Assembly: GCA_964569765.1 (NCBI GenBank)
Contig: CAZMVY010000009.1
Span: 1-41,374, forward strand
DNA from: CAZMVY01 sp964569765
Lineage (GTDB): Bacteria > Planctomycetota > Phycisphaerae > UBA1845 > PWPN01
Direction of reading: 5' to 3'
Length of the DNA stretch: 41,374 nt
Shown here: positions 1-7,320 of the stretch, one piece after another
How the letters are laid out: every line of letters begins with the position of its first letter
Position numbering within the stretch: position 1 is the first letter of the stretch
Notes under the pieces: model-generated
The model's input: the letters and a program-made list of their open reading frames with translations, nothing else
Databases searched by the model: none
What the model was told of the DNA's origin: nothing
Program-made: the position numbers and the translations under genes

Positions 1-1
1 T

Positions 2-895
2 ATCGATGCCTTGGTGGAGGACTTCGTCGCCGCCGCAAAGACCGCAGCAAGAATCGGCTTCCACTTCGTGGATCTCAAGGCTTGCCACGGCTACCTCGGG
101 CACGAGTTCCTCAGTGCTCACACTCGCCCGGGCAAGTACGGCGGCAGCCTGGAGAACCGTACACGATTCCTCCGGGACCTGATCGCACGGATTCGCAGCG
201 AGGTACCCTCTCTGGGCCTCGGCGTCCGCGTAAGCATCTTTGATTCGGTGCCGTTCGAGGACAACCCTGCCACGCGGATCGGCAAGCGCAAGGGCATCGG
301 CCGGCCGTGCGACTTCCGCCAGTGCCTGCCCTACCGGTACGGCTTCGGCGTGAACGCGGACGACCCGCGCGAGCTGGATCTCACGGAGCCATTCGCGTTT
401 CTCGAGATGCTTCGCGCGACCGGCGTGCAGTTCATCAACGTGACGGCGGGCAGCCCGTATTATTGCCCGCATATCCAACGACCCGCGTACTACCCCCCTT
501 CCGACGGGTACCGCCCGCCGGAAGACCCGCTGGTCGGCGTCGGCCGGCAGATCAACGTAACGCGCCGCATCAAGCAGCAATTCCCCGATATGATCACCGT
601 GGGCACGGGGTATACGTACTTGCAGGAGTTTCTGCCGCTTGTGGCACAGGCCGTCGTCCGGGAAGCTTGGACGGACTTCGTCGGTATCGGCCGGATGGTG
701 CTGGCGTACCCCGAGTTGCCCGCGGATTGCCTCAGCCGCGGCGAAATCGATACAAAGCGGCTGTGCCGGACATTCAGCGACTGCACGACCGGTCCGCGCC
801 ACGGGCTGGTAAGCGGATGCTATCCGCTGGACGAGCAGTACAAGCGTTCCGTGGCGGGCGAACGGCTCCGGCAGATCAAGTCGCAGGCAGACTGA
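2..895 (+). CDS. NADH:flavin oxidoreductase / Old Yellow Enzyme family, 5'-truncated
   Basis: The reading frame is open from the first bases, so the N-terminal third lies outside the window; 297 residues are visible. The segment CHGYLGHEFLS followed by YGGSLENRTRF matches the OYE core signature (HGYL..FLSP..N.R.D.YGGS.ENR.RF), and the late VGIGRMVLAYPELP matches the C-terminal FMN-phosphate binding region. The family uses FMN in a TIM barrel to reduce activated alkenes or act in dienoyl-CoA or trimethylamine-type chemistry; substrate cannot be told. The C-terminus contains C-x5-C-x10-C (CRTFSDC...SGC), which differs from the four-cysteine cluster loop of the larger 2,4-dienoyl-CoA reductase type. 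The next gene starts 88 bases downstream. Family assignment is firm; function is not. Confidence 0.85.
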   Translation: MDALVEDFVAAAKTAARIGFHFVDLKACHGYLGHEFLSAHTRPGKYGGSLENRTRFLRDLIARIRSEVPSLGLGVRVSIFDSVPFEDNPATRIGKRKGIGRPCDFRQCLPYRYGFGVNADDPRELDLTEPFAFLEMLRATGVQFINVTAGSPYYCPHIQRPAYYPPSDGYRPPEDPLVGVGRQINVTRRIKQQFPDMITVGTGYTYLQEFLPLVAQAVVREAWTDFVGIGRMVLAYPELPADCLSRGEIDTKRLCRTFSDCTTGPRHGLVSGCYPLDEQYKRSVAGERLRQIKSQAD

Positions 896-919
896 GACGG
901 CCGGATCCGGCAGACGGAT

Positions 920-937
920 GGCACGCCACGGCGTGCC
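920..937. repeat. Perfect 8-bp-arm palindrome in the 895-984 spacer
   Basis: GGCACGCC-AC-GGCGTGCC is a perfect hairpin just after the oxidoreductase stop. It has no following T-run, so it is not a canonical intrinsic terminator. It could be a 3' stabilising hairpin or one of the short palindromes scattered through this window. Confidence 0.5.
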
Positions 938-983
938 TGCTCGCTGCGAACCCTCCATTGTCACGGACCAGAAGGAGCGAACG

Positions 984-3341
984 ATGAGTTTCTTCGTCAC
1001 TCGCGACGCACGCCCGGGGACTCACAGCCCGGCACACTGCCTCGCCGCAGCCCTGCTCTGCCTCGGACAAGCGTCTGCGCTCGCCACGCCGGCCGCCGAA
1101 CCGAATGCCGACATCGCCGCCGGCTGGTGGCCCGACATGGAGAACACGTGGGTTCCCATCGGCTGGAAGGATCACCCGCTGCGATTCAACGTCCTCTACA
1201 ACGGAACACTCATCGCGCAGCCCGTGCGCTACCCGGCCCGCGGCCAAGGCATGCAGTTGACGTTTCTGCCTTCGCGTGCCGGCGAGCCCCCGGTGAGCAC
1301 GACCACGCAGCCGTATCAACTCCGCTCGCGCGACGAGGGCGTCGGGGAGCAGGGCTGGACGGACCAGCCCGCGCCGGTCCTCTGGACGCGCCTGTGGGGC
1401 GACGGCGGCATCCTGAGCCAGGAAGTGTTTGCCCACCTGCGGGGCGGCGGCCGGGTGCAGACCGGGGCCGAGCCGCTCTTCGCGTGGGTTCGCCTTTCCG
1501 TAGAAAACGCCCCGCCCGGCGGAGCGTTCGCGATGATCCGAATCAACGCGCCGCACATCCAAACCGAGATGGACCGGCACAAGAACCTCACCATTCTCCC
1601 GGCGAAGTCGGCCTACCCCCATCCCCTCCGTCTCGAAGCGACAACGGCCAGGCCCGCCCATCTGCTCCTCGACGATCGCGGACGGGTACGTGTTGCCGTC
1701 ATCTCTGAACGCCCGGCAACCGTTGCCTTCATCGACCCACGCCCCGCCCGCCCCGACGCATACCTCGCCCTCGGCCCGCCTGTCGTCCGCGGGCACAATG
1801 CCCTGCTACACCCGCTGGTGCCCGCGCCTCGTGAGACCGCGGAGGCAGAGCTTGCCCTCGGCCGTGACGCCGCCCTCGGCGAGGCCGATCGCTTCTGGGC
1901 CGTGGTCCCGGAGACCGCCTCGCGCGTGGACACCCCGGAGCCGCTCGTCAACAACGCGATCCGCCACGCCCCCCGTTTCGCCGAGGTCATCGCCGAACGC
2001 CACCCCGAAACCGGCCGCTATGCCCTCCTCTCCGGCTCTTGGCACTACGAGAAGCTCTGGGCCACGCCCACGTCCATGACCATCACCATGATCCTCGACG
2101 GCCTGGGGCACCATCCGGCCGCCGAGAAGTACCTGGAGATCTTCCGCCAAGAGCAGGGCACCATCACGCCGCCGGGCAAGGCCTACCGCAAACACCCCGG
2201 CTACTTCGCCACGCCGCGGACGTTCACCTCGATCGACTGGCTCACCGACCACGGCGCGATCCTTTACGCGGCCACGCGCCATGCGCTCGTGACGGATGAT
2301 CCGCGGTTCATCGAACGATGGACGGAGCCGATCCTCAGGGCCTGCGAGTTCATCCGCGACTTCCGCGCGAGCACCGGGCACGGGGGCGTGCCGGGGATTC
2401 TTCCGGCCGCCGTACCCACGGACACCGGCGTGCAGGAGCAGTCCGTCTGGACCGACGGATGGAACTACAAGGGCCTCGTCACGGCCGTGCGGCTCCTGAA
2501 ACGCATCAACCATCCGCGCGCCGACGAGTTCGCCCGCGAAGCCGCCGACTATCGTACCAGCTTTCTGCGCGCCATTCGCGCCGCCATGCCTCAGATGCCC
2601 GAGTGGGCCGACGCAAACGGCCGCCGCGAGCGTTTCGTGCCGACGGCCCTGCCGCAGGGCGGTGATGTGAAGTTCCCCTGCTCCCTCGACACCGGACCGC
2701 TCTTCCTCGTCTATGGCGAGCTGATGCACGCCGACGACGAATTGATGCGGTCGGCCCTGCGTTACTTCCGCGAGGGCCCGAACACGCGGACCTACGACCT
2801 TCAGGGGGCGTGGCACCAGCCCGTCTGCCTCCACCACGAAATGTCCAGTTGCGAACCGTGCTACAGTTGGAACGTGTTTCACGCGTGGCAGACGGGCGAT
2901 CGCACACGGTTCCTCGAGGGCATGTACAGCCTGTTTGCCGGCGCGTTGTCGCGCCGGACCTTCGTCGGGTGCGAGCACCGCGGCGGCGTCAGCGGCACAC
3001 TCTTCTCTGTGCCACTGCCGATCGAATGTGCCCGCCTCGCCGTGATCGACGACCAGATCGAACCCGGCCGCCTCCATCTGCTCCGGCTCGTGCCCCTCGC
3101 CTGGCTGCGGGCCGATCGCCCCACCAAGTTCGAGCGCATCCCAACGGAGTTCGGCCCCGTAACGCTGCGCTTTCGCCTCGAAAACGACGGCCGCCGTCTC
3201 TGCGTCGACTTCCAGCCACAATTCCGAAACAAGCCGGTCGCTGTCGTCCTGCACGTTCCGCCAAGCGACGCCTTGCGGGAAGTCTCCGTCCATGGGAAGG
3301 TCTCCCCCGCCGATCCCGGTGGGGTGTTGACCATTGAGTAA
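984..3341 (+). CDS. Secreted six-hairpin glycosidase-like protein
   Basis: 785 residues. The ATG at 984 is chosen because AAGGAG lies 6 bases upstream (972-977) and the product then begins with a plausible signal peptide whose hydrophobic core CLAAALLCLGQASALA ends near residue 34; an upstream in-frame ATG (918) lacks these. Residues about 35-330 look like an N-terminal beta-sandwich; residues about 340-700 are helix-rich with recurring aromatic/acidic patches (SGSWHYEKLW, SIDWLTDHGAILYAA, VWTDGWNYKGL), typical of (alpha/alpha)6-barrel glycosidases of the six-hairpin superfamily (GH63/78/94/127 type). No GH family can be assigned by eye and catalytic acids are not identified. Likely a periplasmic or extracellular enzyme on plant or microbial glycans. 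The six-hairpin label is an inference from composition and motif style. Confidence 0.6.
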   Translation: MSFFVTRDARPGTHSPAHCLAAALLCLGQASALATPAAEPNADIAAGWWPDMENTWVPIGWKDHPLRFNVLYNGTLIAQPVRYPARGQGMQLTFLPSRAGEPPVSTTTQPYQLRSRDEGVGEQGWTDQPAPVLWTRLWGDGGILSQEVFAHLRGGGRVQTGAEPLFAWVRLSVENAPPGGAFAMIRINAPHIQTEMDRHKNLTILPAKSAYPHPLRLEATTARPAHLLLDDRGRVRVAVISERPATVAFIDPRPARPDAYLALGPPVVRGHNALLHPLVPAPRETAEAELALGRDAALGEADRFWAVVPETASRVDTPEPLVNNAIRHAPRFAEVIAERHPETGRYALLSGSWHYEKLWATPTSMTITMILDGLGHHPAAEKYLEIFRQEQGTITPPGKAYRKHPGYFATPRTFTSIDWLTDHGAILYAATRHALVTDDPRFIERWTEPILRACEFIRDFRASTGHGGVPGILPAAVPTDTGVQEQSVWTDGWNYKGLVTAVRLLKRINHPRADEFAREAADYRTSFLRAIRAAMPQMPEWADANGRRERFVPTALPQGGDVKFPCSLDTGPLFLVYGELMHADDELMRSALRYFREGPNTRTYDLQGAWHQPVCLHHEMSSCEPCYSWNVFHAWQTGDRTRFLEGMYSLFAGALSRRTFVGCEHRGGVSGTLFSVPLPIECARLAVIDDQIEPGRLHLLRLVPLAWLRADRPTKFERIPTEFGPVTLRFRLENDGRRLCVDFQPQFRNKPVAVVLHVPPSDALREVSVHGKVSPADPGGVLTIE

Positions 3342-3379
3342 GTACGGGCACGTCCGGCGGCGACCACCGCGCCTTCGGC

Positions 3380-3407
3380 TTGAAGCCGGCGGCGTACGCC
3401 GTACAAT
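3380..3407 (+). promoter_or_regulatory. Candidate sigma70-type promoter of lpxA with palindromic spacer
   Basis: TTGAAG (3380-3385), 16-base spacer, TACAAT (3402-3407). The spacer contains the perfect 12-bp palindrome CGGCGTACGCCG (3390-3401), and GGCTTGAAGCC (3378-3388) forms a second palindrome over the -35. The expected start near 3414 gives a leader of about 24 bases that carries the AGGAAGGA ribosome site before the ATG at 3438. Confidence 0.5.
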
Positions 3408-3437
3408 GCCGCGGGTTTTTCGAGGAAGGAAGGCACA

Positions 3438-4280
3438 ATGCCCATTCATCCCACCGCGCAGATCGACAAACATGCCCAGATCGATTCCGCCGCCGACATC
3501 GGACCGAACGTCGTCATCGAGGGTCACGTGACGATCGGACCCGGTACGAAGGTCTATCCGAACGCCTACATCAGCGGGTGGACGAAGATCGGAGCAAACT
3601 GCCAGATCCATCCGGGCGCGATCGTCGGCCACCTGCCCCAGGACTTCCACTTCGGCGGGGAACGGACCTACTGCGAGATCGGCGACGGCACCATCGTTCG
3701 CGAGTTCGCCAGCGTCCATCGCGGCACGCAGCCCGAATCAAAGACGATCGTCGGGCGGAACTGCTTCCTGATGGCCTACTGCCACGTGGGACATAACTGC
3801 GATATTCGCGACGGCGCCAAGATCTACAATTGCGCCGCGCTGAGCGGCCACGTCGAGATCGGCGAGAACGCCATCGTCAGCGGCTACTCGCTGCTGCACC
3901 AGTTCATCCGCGTGGGCGAACTGGCGATGATCGGCGGCGGCAGCCGCATCGGCATGGACGTACTGCCGTTCATGACATGCATCGGCGAATCCGAATGCAT
4001 CGGGGTCAATGCTATCGGTATGCGCCGGGCCGGCTACCCCGCAGAAGAGCGCACGGCCGTCAAAGAGGCATACCGGACGCTTTACCGCTCGCCGTTGCCT
4101 TTTGGTAAGGCGGTCGAGGCGCTGCGAAGTCAGAAGACCACTGCGTGTGTGAGCCGCATTCTGGAGTTCCTCGCCGGCCCGAGCAAGCGGGGCTTCTGCG
4201 GCCCGCCCGGACATCAGCGCGGGGGACGGCCCTCCACACGAACAACGGGCGACGCAGAACCCATAAACATCGCCGAGTGA
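3438..4280 (+). CDS. lpxA: Acyl-[ACP]--UDP-N-acetylglucosamine O-acyltransferase (LpxA)
   Basis: 280 residues of left-handed parallel beta-helix: hexapeptide repeats run from about residue 3 to 190, followed by a helical C-terminal domain. It transfers a 3-hydroxyacyl chain from ACP to UDP-GlcNAc, the first step of lipid A synthesis in the cytoplasm, and so indicates a lipid A-bearing outer membrane. Diagnostic segments are VGHLPQDFHF (E. coli GDPQD loop), VREFASVHRGT, YCHVGHNC with the catalytic histidine at about H119 and its partner H116, and SGYSLLHQF. The ATG at 3438 follows AGGAAGGA at good spacing. The last 35 residues are low-complexity and basic, unlike the usual compact end. It stands alone here, without fabZ, lpxB or lpxD. 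A second family member with another acyl acceptor is possible but less likely. Confidence 0.9.
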   Translation: MPIHPTAQIDKHAQIDSAADIGPNVVIEGHVTIGPGTKVYPNAYISGWTKIGANCQIHPGAIVGHLPQDFHFGGERTYCEIGDGTIVREFASVHRGTQPESKTIVGRNCFLMAYCHVGHNCDIRDGAKIYNCAALSGHVEIGENAIVSGYSLLHQFIRVGELAMIGGGSRIGMDVLPFMTCIGESECIGVNAIGMRRAGYPAEERTAVKEAYRTLYRSPLPFGKAVEALRSQKTTACVSRILEFLAGPSKRGFCGPPGHQRGGRPSTRTTGDAEPINIAE

Positions 4281-4385
4281 TCCCATCCGTAAAAACCTTA
4301 AATCATCGTATGTCACTTAACACTTGAGGCCGCACCGGCGTTGGCCTTGAAAACGGAAAAAACCGCGCGCTGGCGGGAATAGCGC

Positions 4386-4414
4386 TTGGAATAGGACCGA
4401 TTGAGTGCTATATA
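4386..4414 (+). promoter_or_regulatory. Promoter of the isc operon
   Basis: TTGGAA (4386-4391), exactly 17 bases, TATATA (4409-4414), which places the start near 4421 and a 30-odd-base leader ahead of the Rrf2 ATG at 4454. The element is conspicuous in this GC-rich sequence, and no competing promoter of similar quality is seen in 4281-4453. Confidence 0.55.
4391..4411. promoter_or_regulatory. Inverted repeat in the isc promoter, candidate Rrf2 operator
   Basis: ATAGGACC-GATTG-AGTGCTAT is a 21-bp dyad with 6 of 8 arm positions matching, lying between the -35 and -10 and overlapping both edges. E. coli IscR type 1 sites (ATA...GAC...GTC...TAT) also begin with ATA and end with TAT and overlap their own promoter. 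Here the outer ATA/TAT is kept while the inner half-site and length differ. Autorepression by the downstream Rrf2 protein is inferred from position. Confidence 0.4.
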
Positions 4415-4453
4415 CGGGGTAGAGGCTTTCGTCGCCATGGAGACACGAGCCGG

Positions 4454-4918
4454 ATGCTGGCCCTGACGAAAAAGACGGAGTACGCATTAATCGCGCTGAC
4501 CTGTCTGGCCCGGGCGGACAGCCGCTGGGTCAGCGCGCGAGAGATATCCGTGCAATATGGCATCCCCCTGGCGTTGCTGATGAACAGCCTGAAGACGCTC
4601 GCGCAGAGGGGGTTGATCCGCTCGGTCCGTGGAGCCCGTGGCGGCTATGTCTTGGCACGTCCGGCCTCAGAGATCTCGGTAGAGACGATCATCTTGGCTG
4701 TCGAAGGGCCGGTCTGCCTGACGCAGTGTATCGCAGAGCGGGACGGGGTGCCTCGCGGCAAGTGCGAAGTCAGACCCGCCTGCCCGGTGCGGGGTCCGGT
4801 GCGCTCAATCAACGCGAAGCTGCGCTCGCTGCTGGGGCAGGTGAAGCTGGCGCAGCTCGTTGAAGATCCATCCGTCTGCCCGGTCACAACGGCCCTGGCC
4901 GCCGGAACGACGGGATGA
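4454..4918 (+). CDS. iscR: Rrf2-family transcriptional regulator, IscR-like
   Basis: 154 residues. An N-terminal winged helix (LTKKTEYALIALTCLA, then the wing RGARGGYVLARP at about 59-70) is followed by a dimerisation helix and a cysteine-bearing loop with C88, C92, C104 and C110. Rrf2 proteins bind a [2Fe-2S] or other cluster through three cysteines in this loop. C92-x11-C104-x5-C110 is close to but not identical with E. coli IscR C92/C98/C104, and the E. coli H107 has no clear match. As first gene of the isc cluster it most likely senses Fe-S supply and represses its own operon through the dyad at 4391-4411. Its stop overlaps a possible iscS start (ATGA at 4915-4918), suggesting translational coupling. 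Confidence 0.85.
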   Translation: MLALTKKTEYALIALTCLARADSRWVSAREISVQYGIPLALLMNSLKTLAQRGLIRSVRGARGGYVLARPASEISVETIILAVEGPVCLTQCIAERDGVPRGKCEVRPACPVRGPVRSINAKLRSLLGQVKLAQLVEDPSVCPVTTALAAGTTG

Positions 4919-4935
4919 AAGGTTCCCAAACGACG

Positions 4936-6144
4936 ATGAAATCCATATACCTCGACAACAGCGCCACCACTCCCGTGGACCCGCGCGTACTGGAGGCGAT
5001 GCTTCCGTATTTCACAGAGCGATTTGGCAATGCCGCAAGCCGCAACCACCGTTTCGGGTGGGAGGCCAAAGAGGCCGTCGAGACGGCGAGGGAACAGGTG
5101 GCCCGGCTGATCGGAGCCGAGCCCGCGGACATTGTGTTCACCAGCGGGGCGACGGAGAGCAACAACATCGCGATCAAAGGCATCGCGCAGATGTACCGGG
5201 AGAAGGGCAAACACCTCATCACGCAGGTGACGGAACATAAGGCGATCCTGGACCCGTGCCGGTACCTTGAGCAACAGGGCTTCCGGGTCACGTTTCTGCC
5301 TGTAGACCGGAAGGGGCGAATCGACCCGCAGCAGTTGAAGGACGCGCTCACGAGCGATACGATCCTCGTGTCCGTCATGGCCGCGAACAACGAGATCGGG
5401 ACGATCCAGCCGATCGCCGAGATCGGGGCGATCTGCCGGGAAAAGCAGGTCCTCTTCCACACGGATGCGACGCAGGCATTCGGCAAAATACCCCTCGACG
5501 TCAACGCGATGGGGATCGACCTGCTTTCCTGCAGCGCGCACAAGATCAACGGTCCGAAAGGCGTGGGGGCATTGTACGTGCGGCGCAAGGCGCCGCGCGT
5601 CCGCGCGGAGCCTGTGCTGCACGGCGGAGGGCATGAGCGGGGCATGCGATCCGGGACGCTCAACGTGCCCGGGATCGTGGGTATGGGAAAGGCGTCGGAG
5701 ATCTGCCGACTGGAGATGGCAGAGGAATCGAAGCGCGTGGCCTCGCTGCGTGACAGGCTCTGGGACGGGTTGCAGACGCGGCTGGAGGAGATCACCCGGA
5801 ACGGGGATCCCGAGCACGCGGTGCCGGGCGTCCTGAACGTCAGTTTCGCATACGTTGAGGGTGAATCGCTGATGATGGCGATGGAGGATGTGGCGGTCAG
5901 CAGCGGCTCGGCCTGCACGAGCGCGTCGCTGGAGCCGAGCTACGTGCTCAAGGCCCTCGGGGTCCGCGACGACCTGGCTCACGGCTCGATCCGCTTTTCC
6001 GTCGGGCGTTTCAACACGCAGGACGAAATCGACTACGTGATCGGACGCGTCGCGGAAGCGGTCAACCGGCTGCGGGAGATGAGCCCGCTGTACGAAATGG
6101 CGAGAGAGGGAATCGATCTGTCGAAGGCGAAGTGGCAGGCCTGA
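4936..6144 (+). CDS. iscS: Cysteine desulfurase IscS
   Basis: 402 residues from the ATG at 4936, chosen because MKSIYLDNSATTPVDPRV matches the usual family N-terminus; an in-frame ATG at 4915 overlapping the regulator stop is an alternative adding seven residues. PLP enzyme of the class V fold that removes sulfur from L-cysteine as a persulfide and passes it to IscU. HTDATQAFGKIPLDV and SAHKINGPKG (PLP lysine about K203) are the cofactor site. SSGSACTSASLEPSYVLKALG carries the catalytic cysteine about C327 in the long mobile loop typical of group I IscS/NifS rather than SufS. Second gene of the isc cluster. Identity to the housekeeping IscS type, rather than NifS, follows from the loop sequence and the neighbours. 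Confidence 0.95.
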   Translation: MKSIYLDNSATTPVDPRVLEAMLPYFTERFGNAASRNHRFGWEAKEAVETAREQVARLIGAEPADIVFTSGATESNNIAIKGIAQMYREKGKHLITQVTEHKAILDPCRYLEQQGFRVTFLPVDRKGRIDPQQLKDALTSDTILVSVMAANNEIGTIQPIAEIGAICREKQVLFHTDATQAFGKIPLDVNAMGIDLLSCSAHKINGPKGVGALYVRRKAPRVRAEPVLHGGGHERGMRSGTLNVPGIVGMGKASEICRLEMAEESKRVASLRDRLWDGLQTRLEEITRNGDPEHAVPGVLNVSFAYVEGESLMMAMEDVAVSSGSACTSASLEPSYVLKALGVRDDLAHGSIRFSVGRFNTQDEIDYVIGRVAEAVNRLREMSPLYEMAREGIDLSKAKWQA

Positions 6145-6222
6145 GCGCCCGCCCACAGCGGATGCCGAGGCCGGGAAGCGTCCGGGCCGAGGCAAGGAGA
6201 CAGAGGCTCACGGAGTTCGTCG

Positions 6223-6651
6223 ATGACATACAGCGACAAGGTGATCGATCACTTCAACAACCCGCGGAACGTCGGGTCTCTTGACCGGCACAGCGACTCG
6301 GTGGGTACCGGCATCGTCGGAGCGCCCGAGTGCGGCGACGTGATGCGCCTCCAGATTCAGGTGGACGAAAACGACCGCATCGTGGACGCGAAGTTCAAGA
6401 CGTTCGGCTGCGGCAGCGCAATCGCAAGCAGTTCGCTGGCGACGGAATGGATCAAGGGCCGCACCCTCGACGAGGCACTGGAAATCAAGAACACCCAGAT
6501 CGTTCGGGAGCTTTCGCTTCCGCCGGTGAAAATCCATTGCAGTGTGCTCGCGGAGGACGCGGTCCGGGCGGCGATTGCCGACCTGAAACGAAAGCGGGAG
6601 CGCAAGGAGGCGGCGGGGACGCGATCGGAAGCCGCGTCGCCGCCGCGATAG
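6223..6651 (+). CDS. iscU: Fe-S cluster assembly scaffold IscU
   Basis: 142 residues, the usual length plus a short basic tail. It is the scaffold on which the [2Fe-2S] cluster is built from IscS-derived sulfur. Ligand residues fall at the same numbers as in E. coli: C37 and D39 (GAPECGDVM), C63 (FGCGSAIASSS) and H105-C106. LPPVK at residues 99-103 is the peptide recognised by the HscA chaperone, consistent with hscBA lying downstream. It is a single-domain IscU, not NifU or SufU. A 78-base spacer separates it from iscS, and an AT palindrome plus terminator follow it. Confidence 0.97.
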   Translation: MTYSDKVIDHFNNPRNVGSLDRHSDSVGTGIVGAPECGDVMRLQIQVDENDRIVDAKFKTFGCGSAIASSSLATEWIKGRTLDEALEIKNTQIVRELSLPPVKIHCSVLAEDAVRAAIADLKRKRERKEAAGTRSEAASPPR

Positions 6652-6754
6652 TGCCGGCGGCGAATCGAGGGGCTTGCAGCCTTCCGCCCGAAGGGACAAC
6701 CGAATGGCTCCGACGGGTGCGCCGCACGCGAACGTCCCGCACCGAAAACGGCAC

Positions 6755-6769
6755 TATAATAGATATTAT
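6755..6769. promoter_or_regulatory. AT-rich perfect palindrome with an embedded TATAAT
   Basis: ATAATA-GA-TATTAT (6756-6769) is a perfect 6-bp-arm palindrome in otherwise GC-rich DNA. Its left arm overlaps a consensus TATAAT (6755-6760). No convincing -35 is found 16-18 bases upstream. It could be a -10 with an operator or an AT-rich protein-binding site. It lies 9 bases before the terminator stem. Confidence 0.4.
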
Positions 6770-6777
6770 GGAATCGG

Positions 6778-6833
6778 GGGCGCCGGCCGGTATGCAATTG
6801 GGCTTCGGGTCGGGCCGACCGGCGCCCGTTTTT
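6778..6833 (+). terminator. Intrinsic terminator or attenuator between iscU and iscA
   Basis: GGGCGCCGG (6778-6786) pairs perfectly with CCGGCGCCC (6819-6827), followed by GTTTTT (6828-6833). An inner hairpin GGTCGG-G-CCGACC (6808-6820) shares its last two bases with the right arm, so the two structures compete at that edge. It sits in the middle of the cluster, about 45 bases before the iscA start, so it would separate iscRSU from iscA-hscBA-fdx-iscX or attenuate read-through. Confidence 0.7.
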
Positions 6834-6879
6834 CGTCCGGCACGCAGACCGGGTTCCGACCACAAGGAGATGTCAGCCC

Positions 6880-7209
6880 ATGCCGATCAGCCTGACCGAA
6901 CGGGCCGCCAAGGAAGTATTCGCCATACTCAAGGACCGGAATCTCCCGGAAACGACGCGACTGCGCGTCGGGGTAAAGGGCGGCGGATGCAGCGGGTTCA
7001 CGTATACGCTCGACCTGGTAGACAACAAGGGCGAGCACGATGAGGAATTCGAGTCGCACGGCGTGAAGGTCGTGTGCGACCTCAAGAGCTACCTGTACCT
7101 GAATGGAACGACCGTAGACTTCAAAGATGAAGTGATGGGGCGCGGGTTCGTCTTCGACAACCCGAACGCCACGTCCCGATGCGGCTGCGGAAGCAGTTTC
7201 TCCGCCTGA
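6880..7209 (+). CDS. iscA: A-type Fe-S carrier IscA
   Basis: 109 residues, the standard A-type length. C37 (GGGCSGF) and the C-terminal C101-G-C103 (RCGCGSSFSA) are the three conserved ligands. It receives clusters from the scaffold and carries them, especially [4Fe-4S], to target enzymes. AAGGAGA lies 9 bases upstream of the ATG. It follows the terminator at 6778-6833, so it may be the first gene of the second half of the cluster. ErpA or SufA are alternative names for the same fold; the gene neighbourhood supports IscA. Confidence 0.93.
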   Translation: MPISLTERAAKEVFAILKDRNLPETTRLRVGVKGGGCSGFTYTLDLVDNKGEHDEEFESHGVKVVCDLKSYLYLNGTTVDFKDEVMGRGFVFDNPNATSRCGCGSSFSA

Positions 7210-7219
7210 CTGTCGATCC

Positions 7220-7234
7220 GGCGCCGCCGGCGCC
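7220..7234. repeat. Hairpin in the iscA-hscB spacer
   Basis: GGCGCC-GCC-GGCGCC is a perfect stem 10 bases after the iscA stop. A second GC-rich stretch about 50 bases on runs into CCGTTTTG (near 7284). The pair may slow transcription or protect the iscA 3' end, but no clean terminator can be drawn. Confidence 0.35.
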
Positions 7235-7320
7235 GAACGGTCGAGAAGTGCGGCGGGCGTCCGACGCCGTCGGCGGCAGCCGTCCGTTTTGCTCTGCGAA
7301 ATTCGTCGATCCGAAACCGT

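Noticed and set aside
1806..3719. 637-codon open frame on the minus strand
   Set aside because: Antisense shadow of the six-hairpin protein and lpxA; Arg/Asp/Val-biased composition, no motif, crosses two real genes.
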